Of a stretch of DNA of 64,000 nucleotides, positions 10,601-21,481 are shown in pieces. Each line of letters starts with the position of its first letter. The first letter of the stretch is position 1. The stretch comes from Zingiber officinale (Eukaryota > Streptophyta > Magnoliopsida > Zingiberales > Zingiberaceae): the NCBI RefSeq assembly GCF_018446385.1, contig NW_024589872.1:99444-163443 (forward strand). Direction: 5' to 3'. The notes under the pieces are model-generated. The model was not told the origin of the DNA. It did not search any database and was given only the letters and a program-made list of their open reading frames with translations. The position numbers and the translations under genes are program-made.

Positions 10601-12261
10601 TGTTGGTGCAATATTTCATAGGTCAAGGTTGACCTAATTGACCAAGCTTGAGATGGCTCAAACTTGAGTCTTGATGTTTGGGTTTCGATGTTTGACAATA
10701 CATGGAGACTGATAATACATGGAGATTGCAAGTGCAATCGTTCATTTGGGGAGATTGTTGGTACAATTCTCCTCTGGTCAAGGTTGACCAGTTAGATGTG
10801 AAGAAGAGTCAAGTAGGTCAAAACTAACTAGATACTTGATTGAGAAGTCCTGGTGAGTGAAGCTAGGCAGTTGGAAAATCCTAGTGAGTGAACTAGGTGA
10901 AAGACCTAGTGAGTGAAGCTAGGCAGTATGAAAATCCTAGTGAGTGAAGCTAGGTGAAAGTCCTGGTGAATGAAGCCAGGCAGATGGGAAACCCTAGTGA
11001 GTGAAACTAGGTGACAGTCCTGGTGAGTGAAGCTAGGCAGATGAGAAACCTTAGTAGTGAAGCTAGGTGAAAGTCCTAGTGAGTGAAGCCAGGCAGATGG
11101 GAAGCCCTAGTGAGTGAAGCTAGGCAGAAGGGAAGTTATGGTGATTGAAGCCAAACATGTGGAAATCCAGATGGGTCAAGGTTGACCGGACACCTGGTAT
11201 TAAGAAGTCCAAGTAGGTCAAAGGGTTGACCGGATACTTGGCACGAGAAGAAAAGTCCAAGTGGGTCAAAGGGATTGACCGAACATTTGGTGAGGAAGTC
11301 CTAGCAGGTCGAGGGTGACCGGATGCTAGACATGATGTCCTAACAGGTCATAGTTGACCAGATGTTTGGTTTTATGGGCTTGGGACTTGATAGGGCAAAT
11401 CAAGTTGAATCAATCGATCAACCGATCGATTGAATCATGTCCAATCGATCGGTTAATTGATTGGGTGAGGTACCGCGACAAAATCTTCTCCCAATCGATC
11501 ACCCGATCGATTGGGGAGAATTGATGCTCGCATAGAAGCCCTCCCAATCGATCACCCGATCGAGTGGGAGCCTCCAATCGATCGGGCGATCGATTGGAGT
11601 GCAGGAAATCGGGCGAGAACCCTGAATGGATCGGGCAATCGATTCAGGCGATTTCCAGATAACACAGAGGCGCTCTGGATCGATCGACCGATTGATCCAA
11701 AGCCTCCCTAATCGATGGGGAGCAATCTAATCGATTGGGATCCGACCGTTGGTGCATATTATATCCATTGGTGAGCATTCTTCTTCGCACAGCTCACACG
11801 ACTACAACCTGATTCTTCTCCGATCTTCACAGCGTTTTCTCCAGAGCTCACCGCCAATTCTTGAAGCTTCTTGGAGTAAGGTGTTCTTGCACTTCCAAGG
11901 TCAAGAGGCAACAACTAGCCATAAGTAAGCAAGAAGAAGGAGTTTTTATTTGTATATTCTGTATTTTCTTCTTGCGTGAGTTGTATTTGTTATATGGGTT
12001 TGTACAAGACTTATCCGCCTTCAGTAGTTACCGTAAAGGAGTGTTTTCATAGTGGAGAGTGTGTGTCGTGTGTGGATCCTTGGATTAGTCACCTCTTCTT
12101 GAGGTAGATACCAAGTAAATCCTTTGCGTTAGCGTTGTATTTTTGTTTCTTGTATTTTTCGCTACATATCATCACCAAGATACAAGCGACGACAAGACGA
12201 CGAGCGCACGACGAGCTATTCACCCTCCCCCCTCCCCCTCTAGCACATTTCGACCCTAACA
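10601..12261 (+). repeat. 3' LTR related to the solo LTR at 4431
   Basis: Begins TGTTGGTGCAATATTTC and ends CGACCCTAACA, about 1.66 kb. It shares layout with 4431-6053: a GGTCAAGGTTGACC opening, an array of GTCCTAGTGAGTGAAGC units (10840-11160), ATCGAT palindromes (11410-11740), then GTGAGTTGTATTTG and a GGATTAGTCACCTCTTCTTG tail. A polypurine tract precedes it, so it is a 3' LTR. Its 5' partner is not seen. It abuts an antisense gag remnant at 12262. Confidence 0.8.
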
Positions 12262-13050
12262 TGTCTGTCACCGTGTTGGCTTCAAACACGACCGCAGTGA
12301 AATCCAATTCCATGTTGTCAGAAGTTACGACCTGGTTCGTAGCATCCTTCTGACTTTTGGTTGGGTTTTTCGGGTGTCTGTAATCTTTGGACATGTGTCC
12401 TGGCTTTCCCCAGTTGTAGCACGTGCCCTTGAATTTCTTGCCTTTAGCCTTCTTTTTGGGTTGCTTCAACTTTTTGACTTTTGGCTTAGCCAAGTTAGAC
12501 ATCTCGTTGATTGCCCGTTTCGTTCCTCTAGAGTCGGACATCTTTCGATTATCTTCCTCTATTCGTAACCTCAGGATTAAGTCTTCAAGTGTCATTTCCT
12601 TTTGCTTGTGTTTTAGGTAATTTTTGAAATCCTTCTATGACGGAGGAAGTTTCTCGATTACTTTGAATGATTCGTTTAGCTTCATGCCTTCAGCATCCAG
12701 ATCATGCAGTATCAGTTGCATTTCTTAGATTTGAGATGTCACACTCTTGGAATCCAACATATTAAAATCTAGAAATCGTGTCCGACGAGTGTTTTCAGTT
12801 TTGTATTTCTTTTCAAGTGATTCCCACATAGATTTTGCCGTTTCCATCGAACAATACATGTTATACAACGTGGTGTCCAATGCGTTGAGAACATAGTTGC
12901 GGCACAGGAAATCTCCGTGCGTCCACGTATCGCATGCAGCCTTATTATCGGACTTGCCTTCCGTAGCATCTAGTGGTCTTCATGCAAAAGTCGTACGAGG
13001 TTTAGCGTTGTCAGATAGAACAACATCTTTTGCTATCATCATTTGTAGTC
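12262..13050 (-). pseudogene. Copia gag remnant (UBN2 and zinc knuckle), frameshifted
   Basis: On the minus strand, pieces in different frames join into a plant Copia gag. GDFLCRNYVLNALDTTLYNM and AKSMWESLEKKY (about 12920-12790) are followed by KEMTLEDLILRLRIEEDNRK (about 12600) and a zinc knuckle, CYNWGKPGHMSKDYRH. Family members have Cys where this copy has W and Y, so two of the four zinc ligands are lost. Stops and frameshifts interrupt the N-terminal half. The C-terminal side is cut by the LTR ending at 12261. This is a dead fragment. Confidence 0.8.
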
Positions 13051-14045
13051 AGTTCCGTTGAACAATGACTTTTCTCCGTGTGGAACGATGGTCAGTTTGT
13101 ACGATATCGTTTTACGATTGTTGTTTGTCTCTAATAGCTCGAACTTGTAGTCGTTTTACGACTGTCGGGATTGCCGCCGGGAGGATGCAAACTGATATCG
13201 TCGAAGTTAGTGTTCAACACTCTCCGTAAAACGATATTGATCCGCTACAAGTGCTTACGGTGAGAATTCATCCTCGTGAGGATGCGAAGTGCAAAGTGCG
13301 CCAATAAAGTGCGCATGCGCGCTCGCAGGTCGCCCATGGGAAGAGAGTATCTTGTGTTTTGTGTTAACTCGATTAACACAACAATACATTTAAGGAAGAA
13401 ATCTCTCTTGGAAATTTCGGATGTGGGACTATTCCCCATCTTATTTCTTAATGCTATTTTGAACTTAACTTTAAACAATTAATTTCTCATTCACCCGTAA
13501 TTGATTTTGAGTAAATTAATAATCTAGATTCATCTACGCGAAACATAAATTTCGATTTAGAATTTAATTCTGACTTTCATCGATTGATGGAATCTTGATT
13601 TTTCCTTGTAAAATCATATTGGTTATTTTAAGATTCAATATCCAATAATATTTTGATATACTTTTAGTTTCTATTATTTTTCTATCTAGTTGATAAATGA
13701 ATTTTTATATAAATTTGAATTGAAATAAGAAATATAAGTTATAGCTGTTCTATTTGTCGTAAAAATTATTTTTTGAATCTTTCATTCCTCGGTTCGATAT
13801 CACTGTGGCTCGGGCTCCAATAATTGGTGGAGATTTTAATAAATTTGTAATAATTTGGATGATTCCAGCGACATGTCGGCCCCACACCACTCCTTCCAAT
13901 GGATTTAATTTGATTAAAGCCATTGTTTTCAATTAAATTCTGGAACACCAACCGACATGACCTAACCCATCATAAATCATAATTTCCCCACGAGAAAAGA
14001 ATTTAGTCCAGGGGGAGTGCACACAAACACGACCACACACTGCTA

Positions 14046-14081
<36 letters not shown>

Positions 14082-14584
14082 ATTTTGAGACGGTACATCT
14101 GGTGTCAGTTGTATTGAAAATATTGCAAAGTTAATATTGAAAAAACAGAACACCATGAAAATTGGATTTCCTATTTATTAATTAATACTGCACCCACTTG
14201 AATGCCTCCCCTGCATTATGCCACGGCCTGAGGAGAGTGATAAGGTTGCAGCAGCAGTGGTCAATCCTTCCCCTCCACCCACCTTCTGCTGTGCGTCCAC
14301 AGGTGTAATTGAATTTCAGGAATTGCCCACCCAGACAAATTAAGCCCATAGATAGGAGAGTGAAAAAAACAAGCTTCGTTTGGACTTTCCCTGCGTCCCC
14401 TCTTAGCTTCTCTTTTCCATTCCATCCTGTGGGCTAGGATAATTTCTTTACTTTAAAATTCTATCAACCTTTTCGATCCTTTTTAATTTCTATCTTGCGC
14501 GCTACCTCTATTGATTGCATCATTCGTACATTTTAGACAATCCCTGCCAATCGGCTCGCTGTAGTAGTAGTGAACAGGCAGGGG
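13051..14584. other. Spacer upstream of the S40 gene
   Basis: No gene is seen. 13050-13500 may be leader or LTR sequence of the antisense gag remnant, with several GTTTTACGA words; I could not define its ends. 13500-14030 is AT-rich without structure I recognise. 14044-14088 is a (GTTTT)n-like simple repeat. 14200-14584 is presumably the upstream promoter of the gene at 14660. Confidence 0.4.
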
Positions 14585-14590
14585 TATAAA
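14585..14590 (+). promoter_or_regulatory. TATA box of the plus-strand S40 gene
   Basis: TATAAA in a GC-rich context (GGGGTATAAAGC), 70 bp before the ATG. This is a suitable spacing for a transcript with a short leader. Confidence 0.6.
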
Positions 14591-14659
14591 GCAGGCATGC
14601 CTCCCTTGGTGGGCACAGACTTGATCGCCTCCTGAATCTGGGCTAATTGTTGGCTTCTG

Positions 14660-15121
14660 ATGATGGCGGAGGGGTGCGGTGAGGAGTTTGAGGAAGAGGA
14701 GGTGTGGGCTGCTGTGACGGCGGTCAGGGGCACCAAAACAGCGACTCCCAGGACTAGAAAAGGTGAGGATGATTCTTTTGACGTTGATGCTAATAGTAGG
14801 ACGAGTAGGCGGATTCAATTCCCACGGTTGAGTGGCGGCGGCGGAGAACTGGGGCGATCCGCGCCGCTCAGAATCCCGGACTGGTCCAAGGTCTTTAAGC
14901 ATGGCCGTGGAGATATTGAGGAGGAGGAGGAGGAGGAGGAGGAGGAGGATGTCGGGGAGGATGGAGATCCTCCGCATGAGTGGCTGGCCAAGAAGATGGC
15001 CAAGAGCCAGCTGATATCGTTGTCTTCGTCGGTGTGCGAAGGAGCTGGGAGGACGCTGAAGGGGAGAGATCTCAGCAAGGTCAGGAATGCCGTGCTCACA
15101 AGGACTGGCTTCTTAGAGTAA
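14660..15121 (+). CDS. S40-type senescence regulator (DUF584), 153 aa
   Basis: Single-exon gene. The C-terminal signature of the plant S40 family is clear: GDPPHEWLAKKMAKS near residues 108-122, then SSSVCEGAGRTLKGRDLSKV and VRNAVLTRTGF at the end. S40 proteins are small nuclear proteins linked to leaf senescence and stress responses; their biochemical role is not settled. The N-terminal half is less conserved. It has an S40-like SRRIQFPRL segment (about 51-59) and a ten-residue Glu run encoded by a GAG repeat (14918-14949). Two ATGs are adjacent (14660, 14663). The TATA box at 14585 supports this start region. A second family member lies on the opposite strand at 32448-33032. A functional gene is likely, as the frame is intact over its full length. 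Confidence 0.88.
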   Translation: MMAEGCGEEFEEEEVWAAVTAVRGTKTATPRTRKGEDDSFDVDANSRTSRRIQFPRLSGGGGELGRSAPLRIPDWSKVFKHGRGDIEEEEEEEEEEDVGEDGDPPHEWLAKKMAKSQLISLSSSVCEGAGRTLKGRDLSKVRNAVLTRTGFLE

Positions 15122-15813
15122 GAAGTAAGAACTAAGAAGAAGCTAAGCTTCTATATATTTCCTTTAATTTCTTTTTCGTTATTTATTTTATATGTTTGAA
15201 TATATCTAATGATCAGATCAAGATTTTGCTGTGTAAGGATTAAGATTGTATGGAAGTATAAGTAATAGATATTCTCTTATTTTTCTCTGATTGGATTCGC
15301 ATCATGATTTTTCAATGAATTCCTACGCCTCGACAACGATTCCTCAACATAAGATCAGGAATCAGACTTATTTGTGGAGTACTCGTTGAAACATAAGATC
15401 TATGTGACATGCAGAATTGAGGTTGGATTGACCAATTACACTGCGGTGCTGGCTACGATAACAACGACATCGAGAAAGCTATGTATTTTATAAATAATGA
15501 TTTCTTTTACTTGGTCGAAAGATTTCTCTAATCTTTTACTTGTTTTTTTCTCCTTCAATGTTTGTTTATTATTCCAATGAATCATCTAAGACGGAATTTC
15601 TCCATAGTTCTAATCTGATGATTTTAAATTAACTTCTGGCATAGATCATTTGGACACACACGTAGTGTTAGTGCAGGCAGCAGGCCAACATCTCGATGAA
15701 CTGTAGTGCACATCAATAAATCTATAAACTGAAGTATTAAAGCTATCGTTCTCTAACTTAGACGTGACGTGACTCAACAAATACTACCCCTTTAGAAGTT
15801 GGGTTGGGATTTT

Positions 15814-15844
<31 letters not shown>

Positions 15845-15877
15845 ACCTCTTTAGAAGTTGGGTTGGGATTTTTCTTC

Positions 15878-15911
<34 letters not shown>

Positions 15912-16195
15912 GTTTACTCCCCCACTCGCTTAGTTTATAAATGGCTGGACGCTTTGGAAACTTGTGGTGTTTAATTTAGGAATAGGTAGTATATTTATTT
16001 ATAAATTTTATATTTAGTTGAATGGAATAAAATTAAAATTTAAAAATTTAGATATTGATGAAATTTATTTTCTTCCTAATATTTTGAGAGGATTGAAAAT
16101 GAGAATTCAGTTTGAGACGTAAATATTCTTAATATATTTTTAAAAAATTTCTTTTATATCATTTTCTTCCTTATCTCTCCTCGCCCTTTCTCATC
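15122..16195. other. 3' flank and AT-rich spacer
   Basis: 3' untranslated region and spacer. The only structure seen is a duplicated TTTAGAAGTTGGGTTGGGAT segment, each copy followed by a TA dinucleotide array (15790-15910). From 15950 the sequence is unstructured AT-rich DNA up to the SINE target duplication. Confidence 0.5.
15788..15910. repeat. Duplicated segment with two (TA)n arrays
   Basis: A unit of about 60 bp occurs twice in tandem: CTTTAGAAGTTGGGTTGGG plus ATTTTTCTT, then (TA)n at 15821-15843 and 15884-15909. It is probably a slippage or unequal-exchange product. Confidence 0.8.
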
Positions 16196-16213
16196 ATTCT
16201 TTTACTTTCATCA

Positions 16214-16464
16214 TGCCCCCGGAGTAATGATACCGTGGTTGAACATCCAGATTATCTCTCAGACACCAGTGGTTCGAATCCCAGTTATGTCATATTTATA
16301 GGAATTTTTTCTCCAAATGAGGGGCGTAATCAAAAGATGCTGGGCTTCTAAGCTGGCCGCCACGTGTACTTCTCGATTTACCTTAGTGGTCGGCGGGAAA
16401 CTTCCGTGGGACTGGGCTGGTCATCCTAGGCTCGACGTTATCCAGTCTGGTTAATCATTTTTTT
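16214..16464 (+). mobile_element. tRNA-derived SINE with 18-bp target duplication
   Basis: A Pol III B box, GGTTCGAATCC (16271-16281), lies about 57 bp from the 5' end. The unit ends in a T run (16458-16464). An 18-base direct repeat flanks it: ATTCTTTTACTTTCATCA at 16196-16213 and ATTCTTTTACTTCCATCA at 16465-16482, with one mismatch. Length (about 250 bp), internal promoter, T tail and long target duplication together define a plant SINE mobilised by LINE machinery. The body contains GGGAAACTTCCGTGGGAC near the 3' end. Confidence 0.88.
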
Positions 16465-16482
16465 ATTCTTTTACTTCCATCA

Positions 16483-17048
16483 CACTTTATTTCCTCATTT
16501 TTTTTTCTCTCATCATACTTTCTCTCTCCTCTATCTCTCTCATCACACTTTCTTTTTTATCATCCTCTCATTATGTTCTCTCCTATCCCACTCTCTTTCC
16601 TCATTTTTCCTCATAATATTTTCTCTCTCCTCATTCTCTCCCATCACACACTCTCTCCTCATTTTCTCTCATCACACTTTCTTTCACTTCATTCTCTCCA
16701 ATCAAACTCTCTCTCATCCCATTTTCTCTCATCATACTTTATCTCTCTTCATTCTCTCCTATTACACTTTCTCTCTCTTCATTGTCTTATATCACACTTT
16801 CTCTCTCTCTTCATTCTCTTATATCACACTTTCTCTTTCACCCCATTTTCTCTCTCCTCAACCATTATCATTTTATTTCTCCTCAACCATTATTCCATGC
16901 TCTCTCTCATCAAGATGGGGAAGCTGGGGGCAAGCGTAGTTATCTTTTGCCACTATGTTCTCTCCCATCACACTCTCTTTCCTCATTTTCTCTCATCATA
17001 ATTTCGCTCTCTTCAGTCTCGCTTGTCATATTTTGCTCTCACATCTAA
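16483..17048 (+). repeat. CT-rich low-complexity tract
   Basis: About 560 bp of degenerate TCTCTC(A/T)TCACACTTTCTC units. Reading frames through it (Ser/His/Leu/Phe-rich) are composition artefacts. It directly follows the SINE. Confidence 0.85.
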
Positions 17049-17228
17049 TTATTTTCTTTTTTCTATATAGATAAAAAAAAATTATTTATTCCAATAGAAA
17101 ATATTCAACTTAAAAGAGAATTACTAGGTAGGTCAAATGATTAAATTAAATCAAATTATTTTGAGAATTATTCTAATAATTTTGTTTAAAAGAGAATTAC
17201 TAGGATTTTAAAAGAGAATTACTAGGAT

Positions 17229-17451
17229 TGATCATGTCAAATCACTAAATAAAATCTTAATATTAGAATTATTAAAATAATTTTGTTATAATTCTCAGAA
17301 TAATTTTTAATTCTTATAATAATTTTATTATTTATTAATTGATTAATTGATGGAGGACTTATTAAATATTATATATTATACTGTTCTTACATAAATATCA
17401 ATAAATAAAAAAGTTATTTTATTATATTTTTATTGTCTAGTTAATTTAATA
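17229..17451 (+). repeat. 5' LTR of element B
   Basis: About 220 bp, AT-rich, beginning TGATCATGTC and ending TTTAATA. Roughly 75-80 percent similar by eye to 23416-23634. Divergence this high means an old insertion. Confidence 0.7.
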
Positions 17452-17940
17452 TAATATCAGAGCCATGATTTTCTTCCCTTCTTGAAAAATAAAACTTAAA
17501 TACTTTTCAAGTTTTACTTTTCTCTGCTCCTGGCTCCTTCATCCCTAATCTTTTCTTTCCTCCGCCTTCGCCGATTAAAAAAAATTGCACTGTGCTGCCG
17601 ACACTGCTTGCCACCTAGACCCGAAGTGTCAACAAAAGTTGCCTATAAGCTGGGCGGTTTTCTTCTGAGGTGAATTTTTCCTTTTGATTCCCTTCATTTC
17701 TCTCTTTCTTCTCCCCTCTCTTCTTTCTTCCATCGAGAAGAAAAAAGAATTGATTTTCTCTCTTTTCTCCTTCCTCTGCTGCCAACGCCAACTCTCTGCC
17801 GCATCCTCTCTGCCGTCCAGCTACTGCTCCAGCCGAAGGAGGCACCACCATCTATAGAAATGTCAAATACTCAACCACGTCAAAAAGATCAAATTAAAAA
17901 CAAGGTTCAAACCGATATTAAATTTATCACATCATTAATC
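17452..17940. other. Leader and decayed gag region of element B
   Basis: Sits between the left LTR and the first recognisable pol residues. After the primer-site remnant comes a pyrimidine-rich stretch (CTTCTTTCTTCC, 17690-17800). A gag domain is not recognisable; it has been deleted or has decayed. Confidence 0.4.
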
Positions 17941-20900
17941 ATACTAGAAATTCATGCCCTAGAAATTTGATTGATCATATACTCTTGAGGAAATATCAAA
18001 CTTATTTCAAAAATGAATATTTTGATAATCAATATCCTAAACGATTTGACTCAAATTTTATTGATGGTTCTGCAGCTTCAAAATAACCAACTGCTTCACA
18101 AGTCTATCCTAAAATCCTCTCGTTTGCACCTACTCGTGGTAAAATCCGAGAATTTTTATCTACTGATTGGTATATTGGTACTAGAGCAACTCATCATGTC
18201 ATATCAGATTATAATATCCTTACAGACGTAATGTCGTATTATGGTTTAGATATGATTCAAGTAGGTGATGGTTCAAGTTTACAAATTGCTAATCTTGGAA
18301 ACGCATATAGTCATTTATCTAATCGTACTTTTCACATGCATAATGTCTTTCATGTTCCATCTATCACTAAAAATTTACTCTCTACACGTCAGTTTTGTCT
18401 TGATAATAATATCATTTTTGAATTTCATCATAATCATTATCTTATAAAAGATAAAGGAACAAATACTATTGTGTTTGATGGGAGAATAAAAAATAACCTC
18501 TATTATCTTCAAAGTTCTTCAATCAAAACTTTTGTTGGTAAACACACAAAAAAACCAGCTCAGCATACTCGACATGATCATCCTTCTCTTTGCATTATTC
18601 AATCAATCATCAATAGGTATATTTTACATACTTCCTTTACATCATTTCCATCTCATTCATGTAGGTTTGCATAAAATCTAAAAATTATAAGCTACATTTT
18701 TCTTTATCAGATCATGTCTCTAATTTTCCGCTTGAAATAATTCATTCGGATATTTAATTTGAAGCTCTGCACCTATTTTGTCTAACAAATATTTTTAATA
18801 TTATGTTACTTTCATTGATCATTGTAGTAAATATACTTGGCTCTATCCTATGATAAGAAAATCTGATTTATTAGATATATTCTGTAATTTTCAAAGTCAA
18901 GCTGAACAATATTTTAATCGTAAAATTCTCTTTTTCATTCTAATTGGGGAGGCGAATATCAAGTTCTCCATCGTCATCTTGTCTCTTGTGGAATTGTTCA
19001 TCGAGTTTCTTGTCCTCACACTCCAGAACAAAATGACTCTGCTAAGAGAAAACATAGATATATAGTTGAAACTGCCTTAACTCTTTTTCATCATGCCTTA
19101 GTTCTACGTAAATTTTAGGATAAAGTTGTTAGCATTGTCGTATATCTCATAAATCGACTTCCTACTCCATTGCTCAATCATAAGTGTCATTTTGAAAAAA
19201 CTTTATAATCAAACTCCTGATTACACTTTCTTTCGAATTTTTTTGTTGCACATGTTATCCATGATTACGCTCCTACTCTAAGCACAAACTTGACTCACGT
19301 GCACTATAATATGTTTTCCTTGGTTATATCAATTTGCACCATGGTTATCATTGCGTGTATATACCAACAGGACGAATTTATATTTCACGACATGTTACTT
19401 TGCATGCGCCTCTATTCCCTTTTTCAATAGATATAGGTATCACTTTTTTGATGCCACATAATATTATCAGAAATGATGACATTCTAGGTCCTATTTTGGA
19501 ACTCTCTAATAACTCCCATATAAATCACCTCAAGCTGTTGATCCAATTTCTGAAGTTTCACTAGTCGAAGTTAATACAAGTCCATCATCAAAATCATCAT
19601 GTCAGTCTACTTCATCATTACATCAACAAGTGATTCCTCTATGAATATTGTGATGTACTCCAATTTCTGAATATGATGTACTTTTTCGTAATGAAGCATG
19701 GAGTCTAGTTCCGTGCACTTCCTCTATGAATATTGTGAGCTCTTAATAGGTATTCCGTCTTAAGCATCGAGTTGATGATTCTCTTGAATGACACCGCTCA
19801 CTTGGCTATCAGGATTCATAAACTTTAGTACTTAGCTTGGAGGTCTAGAGTTCGAATCCTGGGGAAGGCAAAAATCCACTGGCCAGGGGTGGGAAGTCCT
19901 AGTGAGTAACGGCACGGCCGATGCTCGTCGGTCGACGACATAAGGGGCTACCAAATGGGCTGCCAGTTGGGCCGTCCAAGGGGTCGGGGGGTCAGGTCGT
20001 TACAGACACAGAGCTCAATTTGTAGCCAAATGATTTAGCCAATAGCCATGTATTGACTTCAATGACACTTTTAGCCCAGTCATCAAAATTACATTTGTCA
20101 GACTATTATTATCGATAACTGTTAGTTCTAATTGGCCTATATGACAATTAAACATTTTAAATGTGTTTCTCCATGGTCATCTTGAGGAAACTGTATTTAT
20201 GGAGCAACCACCTAGGTTCATTCATTCACAATTTCCGTTACGTGTTTGCCAACTTAAGAAATCCTTATATGGTCTTCAACAAGCTCCTCATGTATGATTT
20301 CATCGACTATTTAATTGGTTACAAGCTCAAAGATTTTCTGAATCAAAGACTGACTCGTTTCTATTCCACAAACATAATGATAGATCTATGTTATTTTTTC
20401 TTATTTATATTGATGACATCCTGATAACCAATAATGATCACAAGGGTATCATAACTTTATTAAGTCTTCTCAATCAATAATTTCTTACTCGAGATTTGGG
20501 AATTGATCTTTTTTTTCTTGGTATTGAACTTATTCCACACAAGGAATGTTATCTTCTCTCAGAGCAAATATATTACTAGGTTTCTCCAAAGAACCAAAAT
20601 TAATGGAGCACGTTTGGTTTCTACACCAATTGTTATAAATAACTCCATAACTTTATTCTCTCCTACTATGTCTGATCCACAGATTTATCGAAGCATTTTG
20701 GAGTCTTACAATATGTCACTATCACACGCCCTAATATTATCTTTGTTGTAAATCATGCTTGTTAATTCATGAATACTCCAATTGAGCAAAATTAGGATAA
20801 TGTAAAAAAAATATTTCGCTATGTCAAAGATACTATTTTATATGGTCTTCTTTTATATCATCAATCATCTCGAGATTTACATGCATATAGTGATGCAGAT

Positions 20901-21357
20901 TGAGCAAGCTCTCATGAAGACAAATGATCTACAAGTGGATATGCAATATTTCTTAGATAAAATCTTATCTCATGAAATTCAAAAAAACAACATACGGTAT
21001 CTCGTTCAAGTATTGAAGCTGAATATAAAGCTATAGCCAATACAACGTTTGAAATTATTTTACTTCAATCATTTCTTTCTAAACTTCATTTTGCATCAAA
21101 TATTGCATCAAAAATTTGATGCGATAATATTGGAGTAACATATCTTACAACTAATCTAATCTTTCATGCTCGTATAAAACACGTGGAAATGGATTTTCAT
21201 TTTGTTCATGAATGTGTTGCAACACAACAGTTATCTTTTTCTTATATTTCTGTTGAAGATCAAATTGTTGATATCTTTACTAGCCATTATCTAGACAATG
21301 TTTTAACAAGTTAGCAAGCAAAATCAACGTTAAAGAGTTTACGTTTAATTTATCGCA
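17940..21357 (+). pseudogene. Copia pol: protease, integrase, RT and RNase H remnants
   Basis: Pieces in Copia order: the protease area with WYIGTRATHHVISD (about 18170; the active-site DTG of the family is GTR here) and VFHVPSITKNLLS (18350); integrase core traces (18740-19060); a post-integrase YIPTGRIYISRHV (19370); an RT opening with SLVPCTSSMNI (19700) broken by a SINE; LKKSLYGLQQAP and YIDDILITNND (20250-20440); RNase H with [19 protein letters not shown] and a final VDIFT (20880-21270). Many stops and frameshifts interrupt it. Not functional. Confidence 0.88.
19801..20004 (+). mobile_element. SINE-like insertion inside the Copia RT
   Basis: Interrupts RT between a decayed HRVDDSLE stretch and RAQFVAK, which are adjacent in intact Copia elements. 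It has a B box GAGTTCGAATCCTGG (about 19849-19863). GACAC sits at both ends (19790-19794 and 20005-20009) as part of an imperfect GACAC...CTC repeat. The family differs from the SINE at 16214. Its body contains GGGAAGTCCTAGTGAGTAAC, a string also typical of the LTR arrays at 4.6 and 10.9 kb. Confidence 0.65.
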
Positions 21358-21372
21358 GGGGGGGGGGGGGGG
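21358..21372 (+). repeat. Run of 15 G residues
   Basis: A homopolymer G tract directly after the last RNase H remnant, at the boundary between the AT-rich Copia body and the GC-rich insert. It may derive from a polypurine tract. Confidence 0.8.
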
Positions 21373-21481
21373 TAAAAGAGAATCTCCAGTGATGCGGTGA
21401 TAAAGGAGGCCTACCAAGTGCGGGTCAAAGGAAGAAGATAACAGCTGACGTGGAGATCAAAGTCAATGCCAGAGAACAATG

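Noticed and set aside
16271-16281. tRNA gene suggested by a perfect B box
   Set aside because: No cloverleaf or acceptor stem could be drawn; target duplications and a T tail show a SINE instead.
16573-17048. 142-residue Ser/His/Leu-rich frame
   Set aside because: Pure product of the CT-rich low-complexity tract, with no domain or start context.
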